From: Verrucomicrobium sp. BvORR034
Lineage (GTDB): Bacteria > Verrucomicrobiota > Verrucomicrobiia > Verrucomicrobiales > Verrucomicrobiaceae
Direction of reading: 5' to 3'
DNA: 64,000 nt
NCBI RefSeq assembly: GCF_000739635.1
Contig: NZ_BATQ01000175.1
Location: 1-64,000, forward strand
Both the position numbers and the translations under genes were made by a program. The notes under the pieces were generated by a model. The model saw only the letters and a program-made list of their open reading frames with translations. It had not been told where the DNA came from and did no database searches. Each line of letters starts with the position of its first letter. The first letter of the stretch is position 1. Below are positions 20,224 to 28,041 of this stretch, one piece after another.

Positions 20224-20247
20224 GGCGCGCAGCAAAGGCTGCGCGCC
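20224..20247 (-). terminator. Hairpin in the rpsB-tsf gap, possible attenuator
   Basis: A perfect 10-base GC-rich stem (GGCGCGCAGC / GCTGCGCGCC) with a 4-base loop between rpsB and tsf. On the transcribed strand it is followed by CCTTTAGTTTCCC, a poor T-run, so partial termination or RNA stabilisation is more likely than a full stop. Confidence 0.6.
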
Positions 20248-20278
20248 GGGAAACGAAGCAGCAAGCAACGAAACCGAC

Positions 20279-20971
20279 TTACTTCTTCACCTCGGCCTGG
20301 GCCATGAGGATCGGGTCGATCAGCTTCTGCAGGATGATGCGGATGGAGCGGATGGCGTCGTCGTTGGCGGCGATCGGGTAGTCCACTGCGTTCGGGTCAG
20401 CGTTGCTGTCCACGAGGGCCACGATCGGGATGCGAAGGCGGGTGGCCTCATGCACCGCGATGTGCTCACGGGCGCTGTCCACGATCACCATGGCGTCCGG
20501 AAGGCCGTCCATGTAACGAATGCCCTTGAGGTTGCGCTCAAGCTTGGCCTTCTCACGGTTGAGGGCCGCGATTTCCTTCTTGGACATCGCCTTGAACTCG
20601 GGGAGCTTCGGGAGATCTTCAAGGTACTGCCAGCGGGCCACGCTCTTGCGGATGGTCGCCTGGTTGGTGAGCGTACCACCGAGCCAGCGGTGATTCACAT
20701 AGAACTGGCCGACGGCGGTAGCCGCTTCCTGCACAGCTTCCTGAGCCTGGCGCTTGCAACCCACGAAAAGGATGCGCTTGCCCTTGCGGGTCAGGTCAGC
20801 AAGGAAGTTTGCAGCAACTTCAGCCTGCTCGAGCGTCTTCTCGATGTTGATGATGTGGATGCCGTTGCGGGCCTCCAGAAGGAACCCCTTCATCTTCGGG
20901 TTCCAACGGCGGGTTTGGTGACCGAAGTGTACTCCGGCCTCGACGAGTTCTGCGAGTTGTTGATAGGACAT
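20279..20971 (-). CDS. rpsB: 30S ribosomal protein S2
   Basis: A 230-residue S2 protein of the small ribosomal subunit. The N-terminus [27 protein letters not shown] is standard, followed by [49 protein letters not shown] and [29 protein letters not shown]. An in-frame upstream start at 21028 would add 19 residues absent from the family, so the ATG at 20971 is preferred. First gene of the rpsB-tsf operon; the 560-base leader gap upstream probably holds its promoter. Confidence 0.97.
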   Translation of the reverse strand: MSYQQLAELVEAGVHFGHQTRRWNPKMKGFLLEARNGIHIINIEKTLEQAEVAANFLADLTRKGKRILFVGCKRQAQEAVQEAATAVGQFYVNHRWLGGTLTNQATIRKSVARWQYLEDLPKLPEFKAMSKKEIAALNREKAKLERNLKGIRYMDGLPDAMVIVDSAREHIAVHEATRLRIPIVALVDSNADPNAVDYPIAANDDAIRSIRIILQKLIDPILMAQAEVKK

Positions 20972-21284
20972 GATGCTGACGGAGCCTGAGACCGCACTTT
21001 CCCATCCTGGAAGGACAGGCCAGCTCATTCTTTGGGGAATGATCCGGTCGGCAGGCGGATAAACGTTGAACTAATACTGAAACCCTCCCCGCCCGGCGGA
21101 AAGGGGCAGGCAGGATAAAGGCAATTGTTGAATGCGCAAGGAGAATTGCCGGGGTGGGAAAAGTGAAAAGTTGAGAGTGAAAAGTCAAACGTGGGGGAGC
21201 AGTTTTCGGTGGGCTCACTGAGGCAGTCCCGCATGCGGGACTGGACTCCGTACAGCTTCCAAAGGCTTCGTGAGTCCGATCTTT

Positions 21285-21430
21285 CGATTGATCAACCTGT
21301 CAGAAGCTCTTCCTCGGAGTGGATCTGGCCACATGCCCAACGTTGGCGAGCTTTCAGCGAGTCTATGTTGGGTGGAGGCGAAGAGTGCTTACTCCGAAGG
21401 AGTTGCCGGCGGTCTGACTGCACCGCTCGC
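21285..21430 (+). repeat. Dispersed repeat family A, copy 1
   Basis: This intergenic segment matches, in reverse orientation, the segment at 38190-38330. The core 21335-21374 differs from the other copy at 3 of 40 positions, and ACTCCGAAGGAGTTG (21391-21405) is identical; between them the copies diverge. ACTCC-GAA-GGAGT is itself a small hairpin. No reading frame is shared. Confidence 0.75.
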
Positions 21431-21459
21431 CGCTTTCCACGGCCTTTGGCCCAATGGCA

Positions 21460-21490
21460 AGGGGCAAAGACCTCGCGGCTCTTTGCCCCT
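21460..21490 (-). terminator. Stem-loop downstream of proS
   Basis: AGGGGCAAAGA and TCTTTGCCCCT form an 11-base perfect stem 43 bases past the proS stop. There is no T-run after it on the minus strand, so it may end transcription weakly or protect the mRNA end. Confidence 0.45.
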
Positions 21491-21532
21491 CCCCTCCCGG
21501 GAAAAAATCCCGAAATCTTGATTCAGCGCTGA

Positions 21533-23065
21533 TCAATAGCTCTTCGCAAACACCACGCGGCGGGAACTTGGCTTCCCTGTCAGGAAGCAGGTCCCTTCCT
21601 CGGCGAACTCGTCGCCATTGGGAATGCAGCGGACGGTGACCTTGAGCTCCTTCTGAAGCCGCTCTTCATCCGCACTGCTGCCAGCCCAATGCATGAGGGC
21701 AAAACCGCCGTGGATTTCAGGCTTGTCTTCGTTCTGGGGCGTGAAGAAGGCACGGAACTCTGCCTCGGTGTCGAGCTTGCGCATGTGCTCGTCACGAAGC
21801 GCGGTGGCGCGAGCCAGCAGCTGCTTCTGGATGTCGGCGAGGATGTCGCCCACATCTTGAATGAACTGCTCCTTGGGGATGAACTCCTTCTCTTTGGGGC
21901 CGCGGTCGCGGCGCGCCACCGCCACACTGCGGCTGGTGATGTCACGTGGACCGATCTCGACGCGAAGGGGCACCCCTTTCTTGATCCACTCCCAATTGCG
22001 CTGGCCGCCGGCAATGTCCCGCTTGTCCACATGGACGCGCAGCGGTTCGCCATGGAAGGCGTGGGCACGTAAGGTTTTGGCCAGGGCTTCGCACGCATCG
22101 ATCACCGCATCCTTGGTATCGGGCTTGGGAGTGACCGGAAGGATCACGATTTGCGTGGGAGCGATCCGGGGAGGCAACACCGCACCGTCATCGTCTGCAT
22201 GGGCCATCAGCAGCGTGCCGATCAGCCGGGTGCTCACGCCCCAGCTCGTCGTCCACGCGTGATGACGAAGGTTGTCGCGGCCCAGGAACGCGATGTTGGC
22301 CGCCTTGGCAAAGTTTTGACCCAGGAAATGCGATGTGCCTGCCTGGATGGCCTTGCGGTCCTGCACCATGGCCTCAACCGTGAAGGTGTTCAGCGCACCA
22401 GGGAAACGCTCGCGCTCAGTCTTTTCCCCCGGAATGGCGGGAATGGCGAGGTAGTTGCGCAGGAACTCTTCATAGACGCCATGCATCAGCTTGGCCTCTT
22501 TCATGGCTTCCTCGGAGGTCTCATGGGCGGTATGCCCTTCCTGCCAGAGGAACTCCGCCGTGCGGAGGAAAAGACGGGGGCGCATCTCCCAGCGCATCAC
22601 ATTGGCCCATTGGTTGATGAGCAGGGGCAGGTCGCGGTAGCTTTCCACCCAGCGGGCGAAAGCGGCCCCAATGATCGTCTCAGAGGTCGGACGAATGACG
22701 AAGGGCTCTTCGAGCTTGCCGGAGGGCTCCATTTTCACGGTGCCGTCGGGCTGTTTCACCGCTTCGAGACGGTGATGGGTCACCACCGCACATTCGGTGG
22801 CGAATCCTTCAGCGTGCTGGGCTTCCTTTTCCAGGTAGCTCAGCGGGATCAGCAGGGGGAAATAGGCATTCTGGTGCCCCGTTTCCTTGAACTTGGCATC
22901 GAGGTGTTTCTGGATGAGCTCCCATATCCCGTAGCCCCATGGTTTGATGACCATGCAGCCTCGCACCTCAGAGTTTTCAGCGAGATCGGCAGCGCGGACG
23001 ACTTGCTGATACCACTCAGGAAAGTTGTCGGCGCGGGTGGGGGTAATGGCGGAGGCAGTGCTCAT
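21533..23065 (-). CDS. proS: Prolyl-tRNA synthetase, archaeal/eukaryotic type
   Basis: Charges tRNA-Pro with proline. The 510-residue protein lacks the editing insertion of the E. coli type and shows the archaeal-type layout: class II core with RPTSETIIGAAFARW and MRWEMRPRLFLRTAEFLWQEGHTAH, an anticodon-binding domain (TQIVILPVTPKP, VDKRDIAGGQRNWEWIKKGVPLRVEIGPRDI), and a C-terminal domain ending in Tyr (VVFAKSY), a hallmark of this type. The frame extends to 23173, but the ATG at 23065 avoids a spurious 36-residue leader. No T-box leader is seen. Confidence 0.97.
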   Translation of the reverse strand: MSTASAITPTRADNFPEWYQQVVRAADLAENSEVRGCMVIKPWGYGIWELIQKHLDAKFKETGHQNAYFPLLIPLSYLEKEAQHAEGFATECAVVTHHRLEAVKQPDGTVKMEPSGKLEEPFVIRPTSETIIGAAFARWVESYRDLPLLINQWANVMRWEMRPRLFLRTAEFLWQEGHTAHETSEEAMKEAKLMHGVYEEFLRNYLAIPAIPGEKTERERFPGALNTFTVEAMVQDRKAIQAGTSHFLGQNFAKAANIAFLGRDNLRHHAWTTSWGVSTRLIGTLLMAHADDDGAVLPPRIAPTQIVILPVTPKPDTKDAVIDACEALAKTLRAHAFHGEPLRVHVDKRDIAGGQRNWEWIKKGVPLRVEIGPRDITSRSVAVARRDRGPKEKEFIPKEQFIQDVGDILADIQKQLLARATALRDEHMRKLDTEAEFRAFFTPQNEDKPEIHGGFALMHWAGSSADEERLQKELKVTVRCIPNGDEFAEEGTCFLTGKPSSRRVVFAKSY

Positions 23066-23275
23066 GTCGGAAAACCCAAGCAATGCAGGAACCCGCGCCC
23101 ACTTGCAAGCACCAACTGGGGAGGAAGCTGTGAAGGGGAGGCACCGGGGGTCCCACCCCAAACAGGGCGACACCGATCCAAATGCTCCCTTGCCGCCGCT
23201 CGCCGTCTGGCCAGATCCTCCCTTCAGCGGGCACCGTCAAAATGAAGGCACGCCCTTGGAAACGAACTGCTGCCG

Positions 23276-23803
23276 CTAGGGTGCCATCATCGAGGGGCCC
23301 TGTTGAATGGTGCCGTCAGGCATCAACATGTTCGGCCCTTGCCTCTTTTTGTGAAATCCGCCACGTTCCAGGACCCAAGGCTGATTCCAGCGGAAAGCCG
23401 TGCTTGGGGAGTCATCAAACGTCGTAGGCACATAGGAGCTTGTGTAGATTTCCTCTCCGCTGTCGTCATTGGCCTCACCACGATGGGTGTCATCCGATGG
23501 GCAGACCCAGTTGGTCTTGGCCACGCCATAGTCCTTCAGTTTCTCGTACCACCATTTCCACTCCCTCTCTTCATCATCATAGCCTTCCTCAGGAAGCTGG
23601 GGCCAGACCATTTCATGGTCCTGCATGTAGGTGTTGAACCCCACATGCATGATTCTCATGTTGGAAATGCAGGCGGCGTAGCCTGCCATGTTCCGAAATT
23701 GGCCGAACACAGGGAACGAGATGGTCGCCAGCAACGCCACAATGGCGATGACGATCAACATCTCAATGAGGGTGTATCCGTGGGGGGCGGGGCGTTTTCT
23801 CAT
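23276..23803 (-). CDS. Type IV pilin-like / pseudopilin protein
   Basis: A 175-residue protein with a class III prepilin leader: short basic MRKRPAPHG, cleavage after Gly9, then YTLIEMLIVIAIVALLATI with the conserved Glu at +5. After the long N-terminal helix comes an acidic, Trp-rich globular part. The end, NMLMPDGTIQQGP, resembles the short 'H-x9-DG' segment common in the large DUF1559-type pseudopilin families of Planctomycetes and Verrucomicrobia. The product is probably a minor pseudopilin of a type II secretion-like or type IV pilus-like machine. No assembly ATPase or prepilin peptidase is nearby. The first residue is ATG at 23803. Confidence 0.85.
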   Translation of the reverse strand: MRKRPAPHGYTLIEMLIVIAIVALLATISFPVFGQFRNMAGYAACISNMRIMHVGFNTYMQDHEMVWPQLPEEGYDDEEREWKWWYEKLKDYGVAKTNWVCPSDDTHRGEANDDSGEEIYTSSYVPTTFDDSPSTAFRWNQPWVLERGGFHKKRQGPNMLMPDGTIQQGPSMMAP

Positions 23804-23821
23804 CTCTCACTAAAAGGAAAA

Positions 23822-23845
23822 TGCCGCGCGACGAATCGCGCGGCA
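23822..23845 (-). terminator. Intrinsic terminator of the 272-residue secreted protein gene
   Basis: A 10-base perfect stem TGCCGCGCGA / TCGCGCGGCA; on the minus strand it is followed by TTTTCCTTTT. It lies between the stop at 23886 and the pilin start at 23803, so the two genes are likely separate transcripts. Confidence 0.75.
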
Positions 23846-23885
23846 CAAAGGGACTTCAGATCAAGCTGGAAACAGGCTGACCAAA

Positions 23886-24704
23886 TTAGCGGGAACCCAA
23901 GAAGAAGCGACGGTTGCCGTATACGGTCAATTTCTGCGTCTCGGCGTTTTTCTGCACTTCATTGATGTCCTTCGGCGTGATCGCGGCAAGGAATTCCGGA
24001 TCGCTCAGGAAGTCAAAGATGGCACCCAGATCTGGCGCCTGGCCTCCGTCCTCAATCTGAATGTCCGTCAGACCTTCAGCGATCTGCTGGGCAAGACCCG
24101 AGATGATCGGCTGTGCGTCCGGGGAGATCAAGGTGATCTTGCCGGTGCCAGCGAAACGAAGCTCAGGATAGGTCTTCGTGATTTTGGCAACGAAGTTGGT
24201 GTTGGCGACGAAACCGCGGCCACCGTTGTTCACCACGCTGGTGGAGGAGTTGACGGTGTTGCTGGAACCGAACAGGAAGAAGCTGCCCTGGGTGTTCGTG
24301 GAAGCCTGGTCGCTCAGAGTCACTTCGGACTGGGAGTTGGTGACGCAGGTCACTTCGCGACGGTCCATGTCCACCATGCCGGAAGCGGTGCCGAAGAATG
24401 CGATGCCCTTGTAGTAAAGGACGCTACGGTTCAGGTAGCTGCCCACCGTCGAGTTGGAAGTGGTCGTGCTGCCACCGCCGCCCGTTGCACCTGAGGCCAC
24501 GGAGGGACCAAGGTCCACGTTGTTCGCCCACTGAGCGTAGCCGGAACCGTTTTTGTAGCGCAGGGAGGCCTGAAAAACGCCTTCGTTATCCAACGTGGCG
24601 CTGTAGTCGCCGTTGTCGAAAGGACCGCCCACCCAGGCAAAAGCCTGTGAGCCCGACAGGAGCGCAAGACCAGCAAGAACTGAAAATAGCTTTTTCTTAG
24701 TCAT
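23886..24704 (-). CDS. Secreted protein of unknown function
   Basis: A 272-residue protein with a signal peptide (KKKLFSVLAGLALLSGSQAFA). The mature part begins WVGGPFDNGDYSATLDNEGVFQASLRYKNGSGYAQW and has a Gly/Ser/Thr-rich low-complexity run (GATGGGGSTTTSNSTVGS). It is rich in predicted beta strands and poor in Cys, as in exported or surface proteins. I recognise the general style from verrucomicrobial secretomes but no named family. It is divergent from the PHP phosphatase gene (82 bases apart) and ends in a terminator. Confidence 0.75.
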   Translation of the reverse strand: MTKKKLFSVLAGLALLSGSQAFAWVGGPFDNGDYSATLDNEGVFQASLRYKNGSGYAQWANNVDLGPSVASGATGGGGSTTTSNSTVGSYLNRSVLYYKGIAFFGTASGMVDMDRREVTCVTNSQSEVTLSDQASTNTQGSFFLFGSSNTVNSSTSVVNNGGRGFVANTNFVAKITKTYPELRFAGTGKITLISPDAQPIISGLAQQIAEGLTDIQIEDGGQAPDLGAIFDFLSDPEFLAAITPKDINEVQKNAETQKLTVYGNRRFFLGSR

Positions 24705-24786
24705 GGGCCTGAAACTAGCGGACTCGTACGCATCCCTTCAAGATTTTTTTTGAAATTCATTCGTTTCGCTTCGACTGCATTACCCC

Positions 24787-25578
24787 ATGCCCCCGGACTA
24801 CCATTTGCACACCCCTCTTTGCAAACATGCGGAAGGCCATCCTCGTGAGTATGCCGCTGCCGCTGTGGCACTTGGACTGCCAGAGATCGGCATGTCCGAC
24901 CACAGCCCGATGAAGTCGCACTTCGACGACTGGCGGATGGAATGGGAGGAGTTCCCCCGCTATTTGGAGATGGTGGATGAAGCAAGGGCTCAGTACCCCT
25001 CCCTGCCTATTCGACTGGGACTGGAGGTGGACTATCTGGAAGGAGGAGAGGCCTGGGTGGAGGAACTCGCCACCAAGGCTCCATTCGACTACCTGATTGG
25101 CAGCGTGCACTACATCGCCCCCGGCTGGGACGTGGACAACCCCAAGCACCTCTCGCGCTTTGCGGAACACGGCGTGGGCGAGATCTGGGCCACCTACTGG
25201 AAGTTGTTCGAAAAAGCGATTCGCTCCCGGCTTTTTGATTTCATGGGACACCCAGACCTCCCCAAGAAATTTGGTCACCGCCCGTCGGGGGATCTGCGGC
25301 CTTACTATGCCCCCACGATCCAGGCTCTGGCGGATACCGGCACAGCCATCGAAATCAACACGGCAGGGCTGCGGAAGGATGTCCGCGAGATGTACCCCAG
25401 CCGGGAGTTTCTGGAGATGGCGTTCTCCGCAGGGGTGCCGCTGCTCATCAACTCCGACGCGCATGCACCGGGGGAGGTTGGTGCAGATTTCGACAAGGCC
25501 GTGGCTCTGGCCCGGGAGGTGGGCTACACCCACACGCTCAAGTTTGTGGGCCGGACCGCCACCCCCATCCCCCTCTGA
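24787..25578 (+). CDS. PHP-family histidinol-phosphatase
   Basis: A 263-residue PHP metal-dependent phosphoesterase of the HisK/HisJ type, which removes phosphate from L-histidinol phosphate. Metal motifs run in order: DYHLHTPLCKH at the N-terminus, GMSDHSP, GLEVDYL, GSVHYI, GHPDLPKKFG and NSDAHAPGEVG. Length is normal. It is 18 bases upstream of folP and likely co-transcribed; the functional link between the two is not obvious. Other PHP phosphoesterase substrates remain possible, since no his genes are near. Confidence 0.85.
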   Translation: MPPDYHLHTPLCKHAEGHPREYAAAAVALGLPEIGMSDHSPMKSHFDDWRMEWEEFPRYLEMVDEARAQYPSLPIRLGLEVDYLEGGEAWVEELATKAPFDYLIGSVHYIAPGWDVDNPKHLSRFAEHGVGEIWATYWKLFEKAIRSRLFDFMGHPDLPKKFGHRPSGDLRPYYAPTIQALADTGTAIEINTAGLRKDVREMYPSREFLEMAFSAGVPLLINSDAHAPGEVGADFDKAVALAREVGYTHTLKFVGRTATPIPL

Positions 25579-25596
25579 ACCCAGTCCGCGACGCCC

Positions 25597-26493
25597 ATGT
25601 TACTCAAAGCCCGTGGCCTTCAAGTCCGCTTCCCGCGACGCCCGCTGGTCATGGGCATCGTGAACATCAACGACGACTCGTTTTCAGGTGACGGATCACT
25701 CGATGCCGGGGTCGCCCTGGCCCAGGCGAGGCAGTTTCTGGAAGCAGGAGCCGACATCATCGATATCGGCGCAGAGAGCGCCCGCACTAATCGTGCCGCC
25801 ATCACCGAGGACGAGGAAGTCACCCGGCTCCTCCCCTTTCTACAAGCCTGGCCTGCCCTGATAGCGGGATTTGCCAACCCACCCTGGGATTCCGACCAGC
25901 TCTGGCCGCCGATCTTGTCGATCAACACCTGGCGCAGCGGGGTGATCGAGCGGGTGCTTCCCCTGGGCGGAGATTTGATCAATGACATCTCGGGACTGCC
26001 AGACGCACGCAATGCCGAACTGTGCGCCCAGCACGACGCCGCTCTGCTCATCATGCACAGCGTGGGCGAACCCAAAATTCCCCACACCCACGTCAGTTAT
26101 CCGGACGTGATGGAAACGCTGGACCGCTTTTTTGAAGAAAAGCTCTCGTTGGCCAAGACTGCCGGCCTTTCTGAAGAACGGGTGCTCCTCGATCCTGGTA
26201 TCGATTTTGCCAAACAACGCGATGACAACCTGGCGATCTACCGGGAACTGGATCGGTTGCACCGCTTTGGCCGCCCCCTCCTGTTGCCAGTCTCCCGGAA
26301 GACCGTGATCGGCCAGGTCTTGGAGCTGCCGAACCCGCAGGACCGGGATGCTGGCACGGTCGCCTGCATCGCCGCTGGCCTACGCCGTGGAGCGCAGATC
26401 TTTCGTGTGCACCATGTAGAAGCAGCAGCTCAAGCGGTGAAAGTCCTCTGGCAGACCACTCAGCCGGGGCCAATCGCTACTTCCGTCGGGTAA
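25597..26493 (+). CDS. folP: Dihydropteroate synthase
   Basis: Joins 7,8-dihydropterin pyrophosphate to p-aminobenzoate in folate synthesis; target of sulfonamides. The TIM-barrel motifs are present: MGIVNINDDSFSGDG, ADIIDIGAESAR, SINTWRSGVIERVL, DLINDISGL, DPGIDFAKQRDDN and PVSRKTVIG. The conserved first motif normally reads NVTPDSFSDGG; here NINDDSFSGDG is a mild variant. At 298 residues it is slightly long. The 3' end overlaps the convergent membrane protein gene by 17 bases. Confidence 0.93.
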   Translation: MLLKARGLQVRFPRRPLVMGIVNINDDSFSGDGSLDAGVALAQARQFLEAGADIIDIGAESARTNRAAITEDEEVTRLLPFLQAWPALIAGFANPPWDSDQLWPPILSINTWRSGVIERVLPLGGDLINDISGLPDARNAELCAQHDAALLIMHSVGEPKIPHTHVSYPDVMETLDRFFEEKLSLAKTAGLSEERVLLDPGIDFAKQRDDNLAIYRELDRLHRFGRPLLLPVSRKTVIGQVLELPNPQDRDAGTVACIAAGLRRGAQIFRVHHVEAAAQAVKVLWQTTQPGPIATSVG

Positions 26494-26992
26494 GAAGCAA
26501 GCCCACCATCTGGATCACCAGGCCCACGGCCAGGGAAACAGCCCCGGGTTTGATTTGGGTTTTCGCGATGATGGAGTTGAGGTCCATCGCCGGGAGACCG
26601 GCCGCCTTCAACTCCTCAAAGCCAGCGGCAAGAAGATCCACTTTGCTCCACAGATCTTTGATCAGAAAGCTCAACGCACCGACGGCGATGACCCAGGCGA
26701 TCCAGGCAAATTTGGCCGATCTCAGCCAGGCCAGTGCCATCACGATCACTGCGGCAGATACCAAGGTCCACGCCGCGGCCCGGTTCATCTCAAAGAGGCT
26801 CACCACCCCGATCATCGGCATGTTCAACACCTCGCCTTTGGCACCCCAGAGAATGAGGGACGCCCCAACGAGGGAGAGCACGAAACGAGGAAAGGGCATG
26901 ACTTTGGCGGATGACAACGATTTAGGAGCGAATCGCAGTTCAGGCAACCGCTCAATTTCTTCTGACCGCAAGGGGGGAACGGCAGGATTCAT
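26477..26992 (-). CDS. Integral membrane protein, unknown function
   Basis: A 171-residue protein with a charged N-terminal stretch (about 1-30) and four hydrophobic helices: about 34-50, 72-90, 94-110 and 152-167, with a basic end (LTRRK). A short amphipathic segment (LLAAGFEELKAAGLPAMDL) separates the last two. No family motif is recognised. Its stop overlaps the end of folP on the other strand by 17 bases. Confidence 0.7.
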   Translation of the reverse strand: MNPAVPPLRSEEIERLPELRFAPKSLSSAKVMPFPRFVLSLVGASLILWGAKGEVLNMPMIGVVSLFEMNRAAAWTLVSAAVIVMALAWLRSAKFAWIAWVIAVGALSFLIKDLWSKVDLLAAGFEELKAAGLPAMDLNSIIAKTQIKPGAVSLAVGLVIQMVGLLLTRRK

Positions 26993-27014
26993 GATATCGG
27001 TCTAAACGGGGTGT

Positions 27015-27044
27015 CCGGCGCACCCCTGCAAAGGGGCGCGCCGG
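27015..27044. other. Strong stem-loop upstream of the ECF sigma gene
   Basis: CCGGCGCACCCCT and AGGGGCGCGCCGG form a stem with one mismatch and a three-base loop, followed on the plus strand by GTGGGGTTTTG. It could end plus-strand readthrough from folP before the sigma gene, or structure the 5' leader of the minus-strand membrane protein gene. The remaining 27045-27273 shows no gene; a promoter for the sigma factor is expected there. Confidence 0.4.
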
Positions 27045-27273
27045 TGGGGTTTTGTGAAGACCCCGGGCTCGAAGGGGGGCGAACCGTGTGGGGCCTTCAA
27101 GAGCATGCATTTGCAAATCCGGGTGATTGTGACAGGAAAAGTAAAACATTTTCCCCGCCGTCCGTAGAATTCCATACAGGGTAGTGCTCGCTTCCGGTGC
27201 ACTTTGTGCTTTGGTAAGCTCCTATCATCCCTGCTACTGCGGCCCAGTTCGACTCGCAACACCGTGAGCCACT

Positions 27274-28029
27274 ATGAACGACAAGTTCTCCACTGCCCGA
27301 TTCTCCACTTCGCATGACTCCACGTTTGTGACCAAGTGGGATGTGGTCAACCGCGCCAAAGGAGGCGGGATGGACCGCGACTCGGCCAATGCGCTGGAGG
27401 AACTTTGCCGGATTTACCGCCACCCGATTTACATCGCGCTCCGGTTCAAGCACGGGTACGAGCATCATGACTCCGAGGATCTGGCCCAAACCTTCATCAC
27501 CTGGCTGATCCACGGGGACTATCTGAAGCGCGCCGATCCTGAAAAAGGTCGTTTCCGTTCCTTTCTGCTGAGCTATCTGGACAATTTTGTGGCCAATCAC
27601 CGCCGCAAACAACACGCCCAGAAGCGGGGCGGCCACGCCATCCACGTGCCGGCGGAGTTCCCCAGTGAGACCAACCGCACGGCGGTGGAACCACGGGATG
27701 ACAACACTCCGGACAAGGAATTCGACCGCGCCTGGACGCTGGCCACCTTCCGCGAAGCGCTGGACCGACTGCGCGCCAAGTTCGTGGCAGAAGGCCGGGG
27801 CGAGGAATTCGAGACCCTCCAGGACTTCCTCCTCAGAAAAAGAGGCGAAGGTGAAAGCTACGAAGTGGCCGCCGGCCGCCTGGGCATCACCGAGGTGACC
27901 ATGCGCCAGCGCGTCTCCCGCTTTGGCAGAAAATTCCGCCAGATGCTTGAGGAAGTCATCAAGCCAATGGTGAGTGAGGCCGAACTGGATGATGAACTGA
28001 GCTACCTCTGGCGCTGCTTCGAGAAGTAG
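27274..28029 (+). CDS. ECF-type RNA polymerase sigma factor (PVC type)
   Basis: A 251-residue sigma-70-like protein. Region 2 is visible in ALEELCRIYRHPIYIALRFKHGYEHHDSEDLAQTF and the following FLLSYLDNFVANHRRK, where the acidic DSEDLAQ replaces the usual DAEDVVQ. Region 4 is about 195-230 (SYEVAAGRLGITEVTMRQRVSRFGRKFRQML), with the helix-turn-helix. Planctomycetes and Verrucomicrobia have many such sigma factors, often tied to Ser/Thr kinases rather than classical anti-sigma factors; no regulator is adjacent here. The gene is convergent with the cytochrome gene that follows. Confidence 0.85.
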   Translation: MNDKFSTARFSTSHDSTFVTKWDVVNRAKGGGMDRDSANALEELCRIYRHPIYIALRFKHGYEHHDSEDLAQTFITWLIHGDYLKRADPEKGRFRSFLLSYLDNFVANHRRKQHAQKRGGHAIHVPAEFPSETNRTAVEPRDDNTPDKEFDRAWTLATFREALDRLRAKFVAEGRGEEFETLQDFLLRKRGEGESYEVAAGRLGITEVTMRQRVSRFGRKFRQMLEEVIKPMVSEAELDDELSYLWRCFEK

Positions 28030-28041
28030 CCCTGCTTGGCA

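Larger units (their letters stand above)
20972..21532. other. Gene-free gap upstream of rpsB with repeats and hairpins
   Basis: No gene is convincing here. Contents: an imperfect direct repeat built on AGTGAAAAGT (about 21160-21190), a perfect 20-base palindrome (21224-21243, CAGTCCCGCATGCGGGACTG), a dispersed repeat copy (21285-21430) and a stem-loop after proS (21460-21490). The rpsB promoter should lie within, but no clear -35/-10 pair stands out. Confidence 0.6.

Noticed and set aside
23066-23275. T-box leader upstream of proS
   Set aside because: No specifier stem or terminator/antiterminator pattern is seen, and the upstream gap is short.
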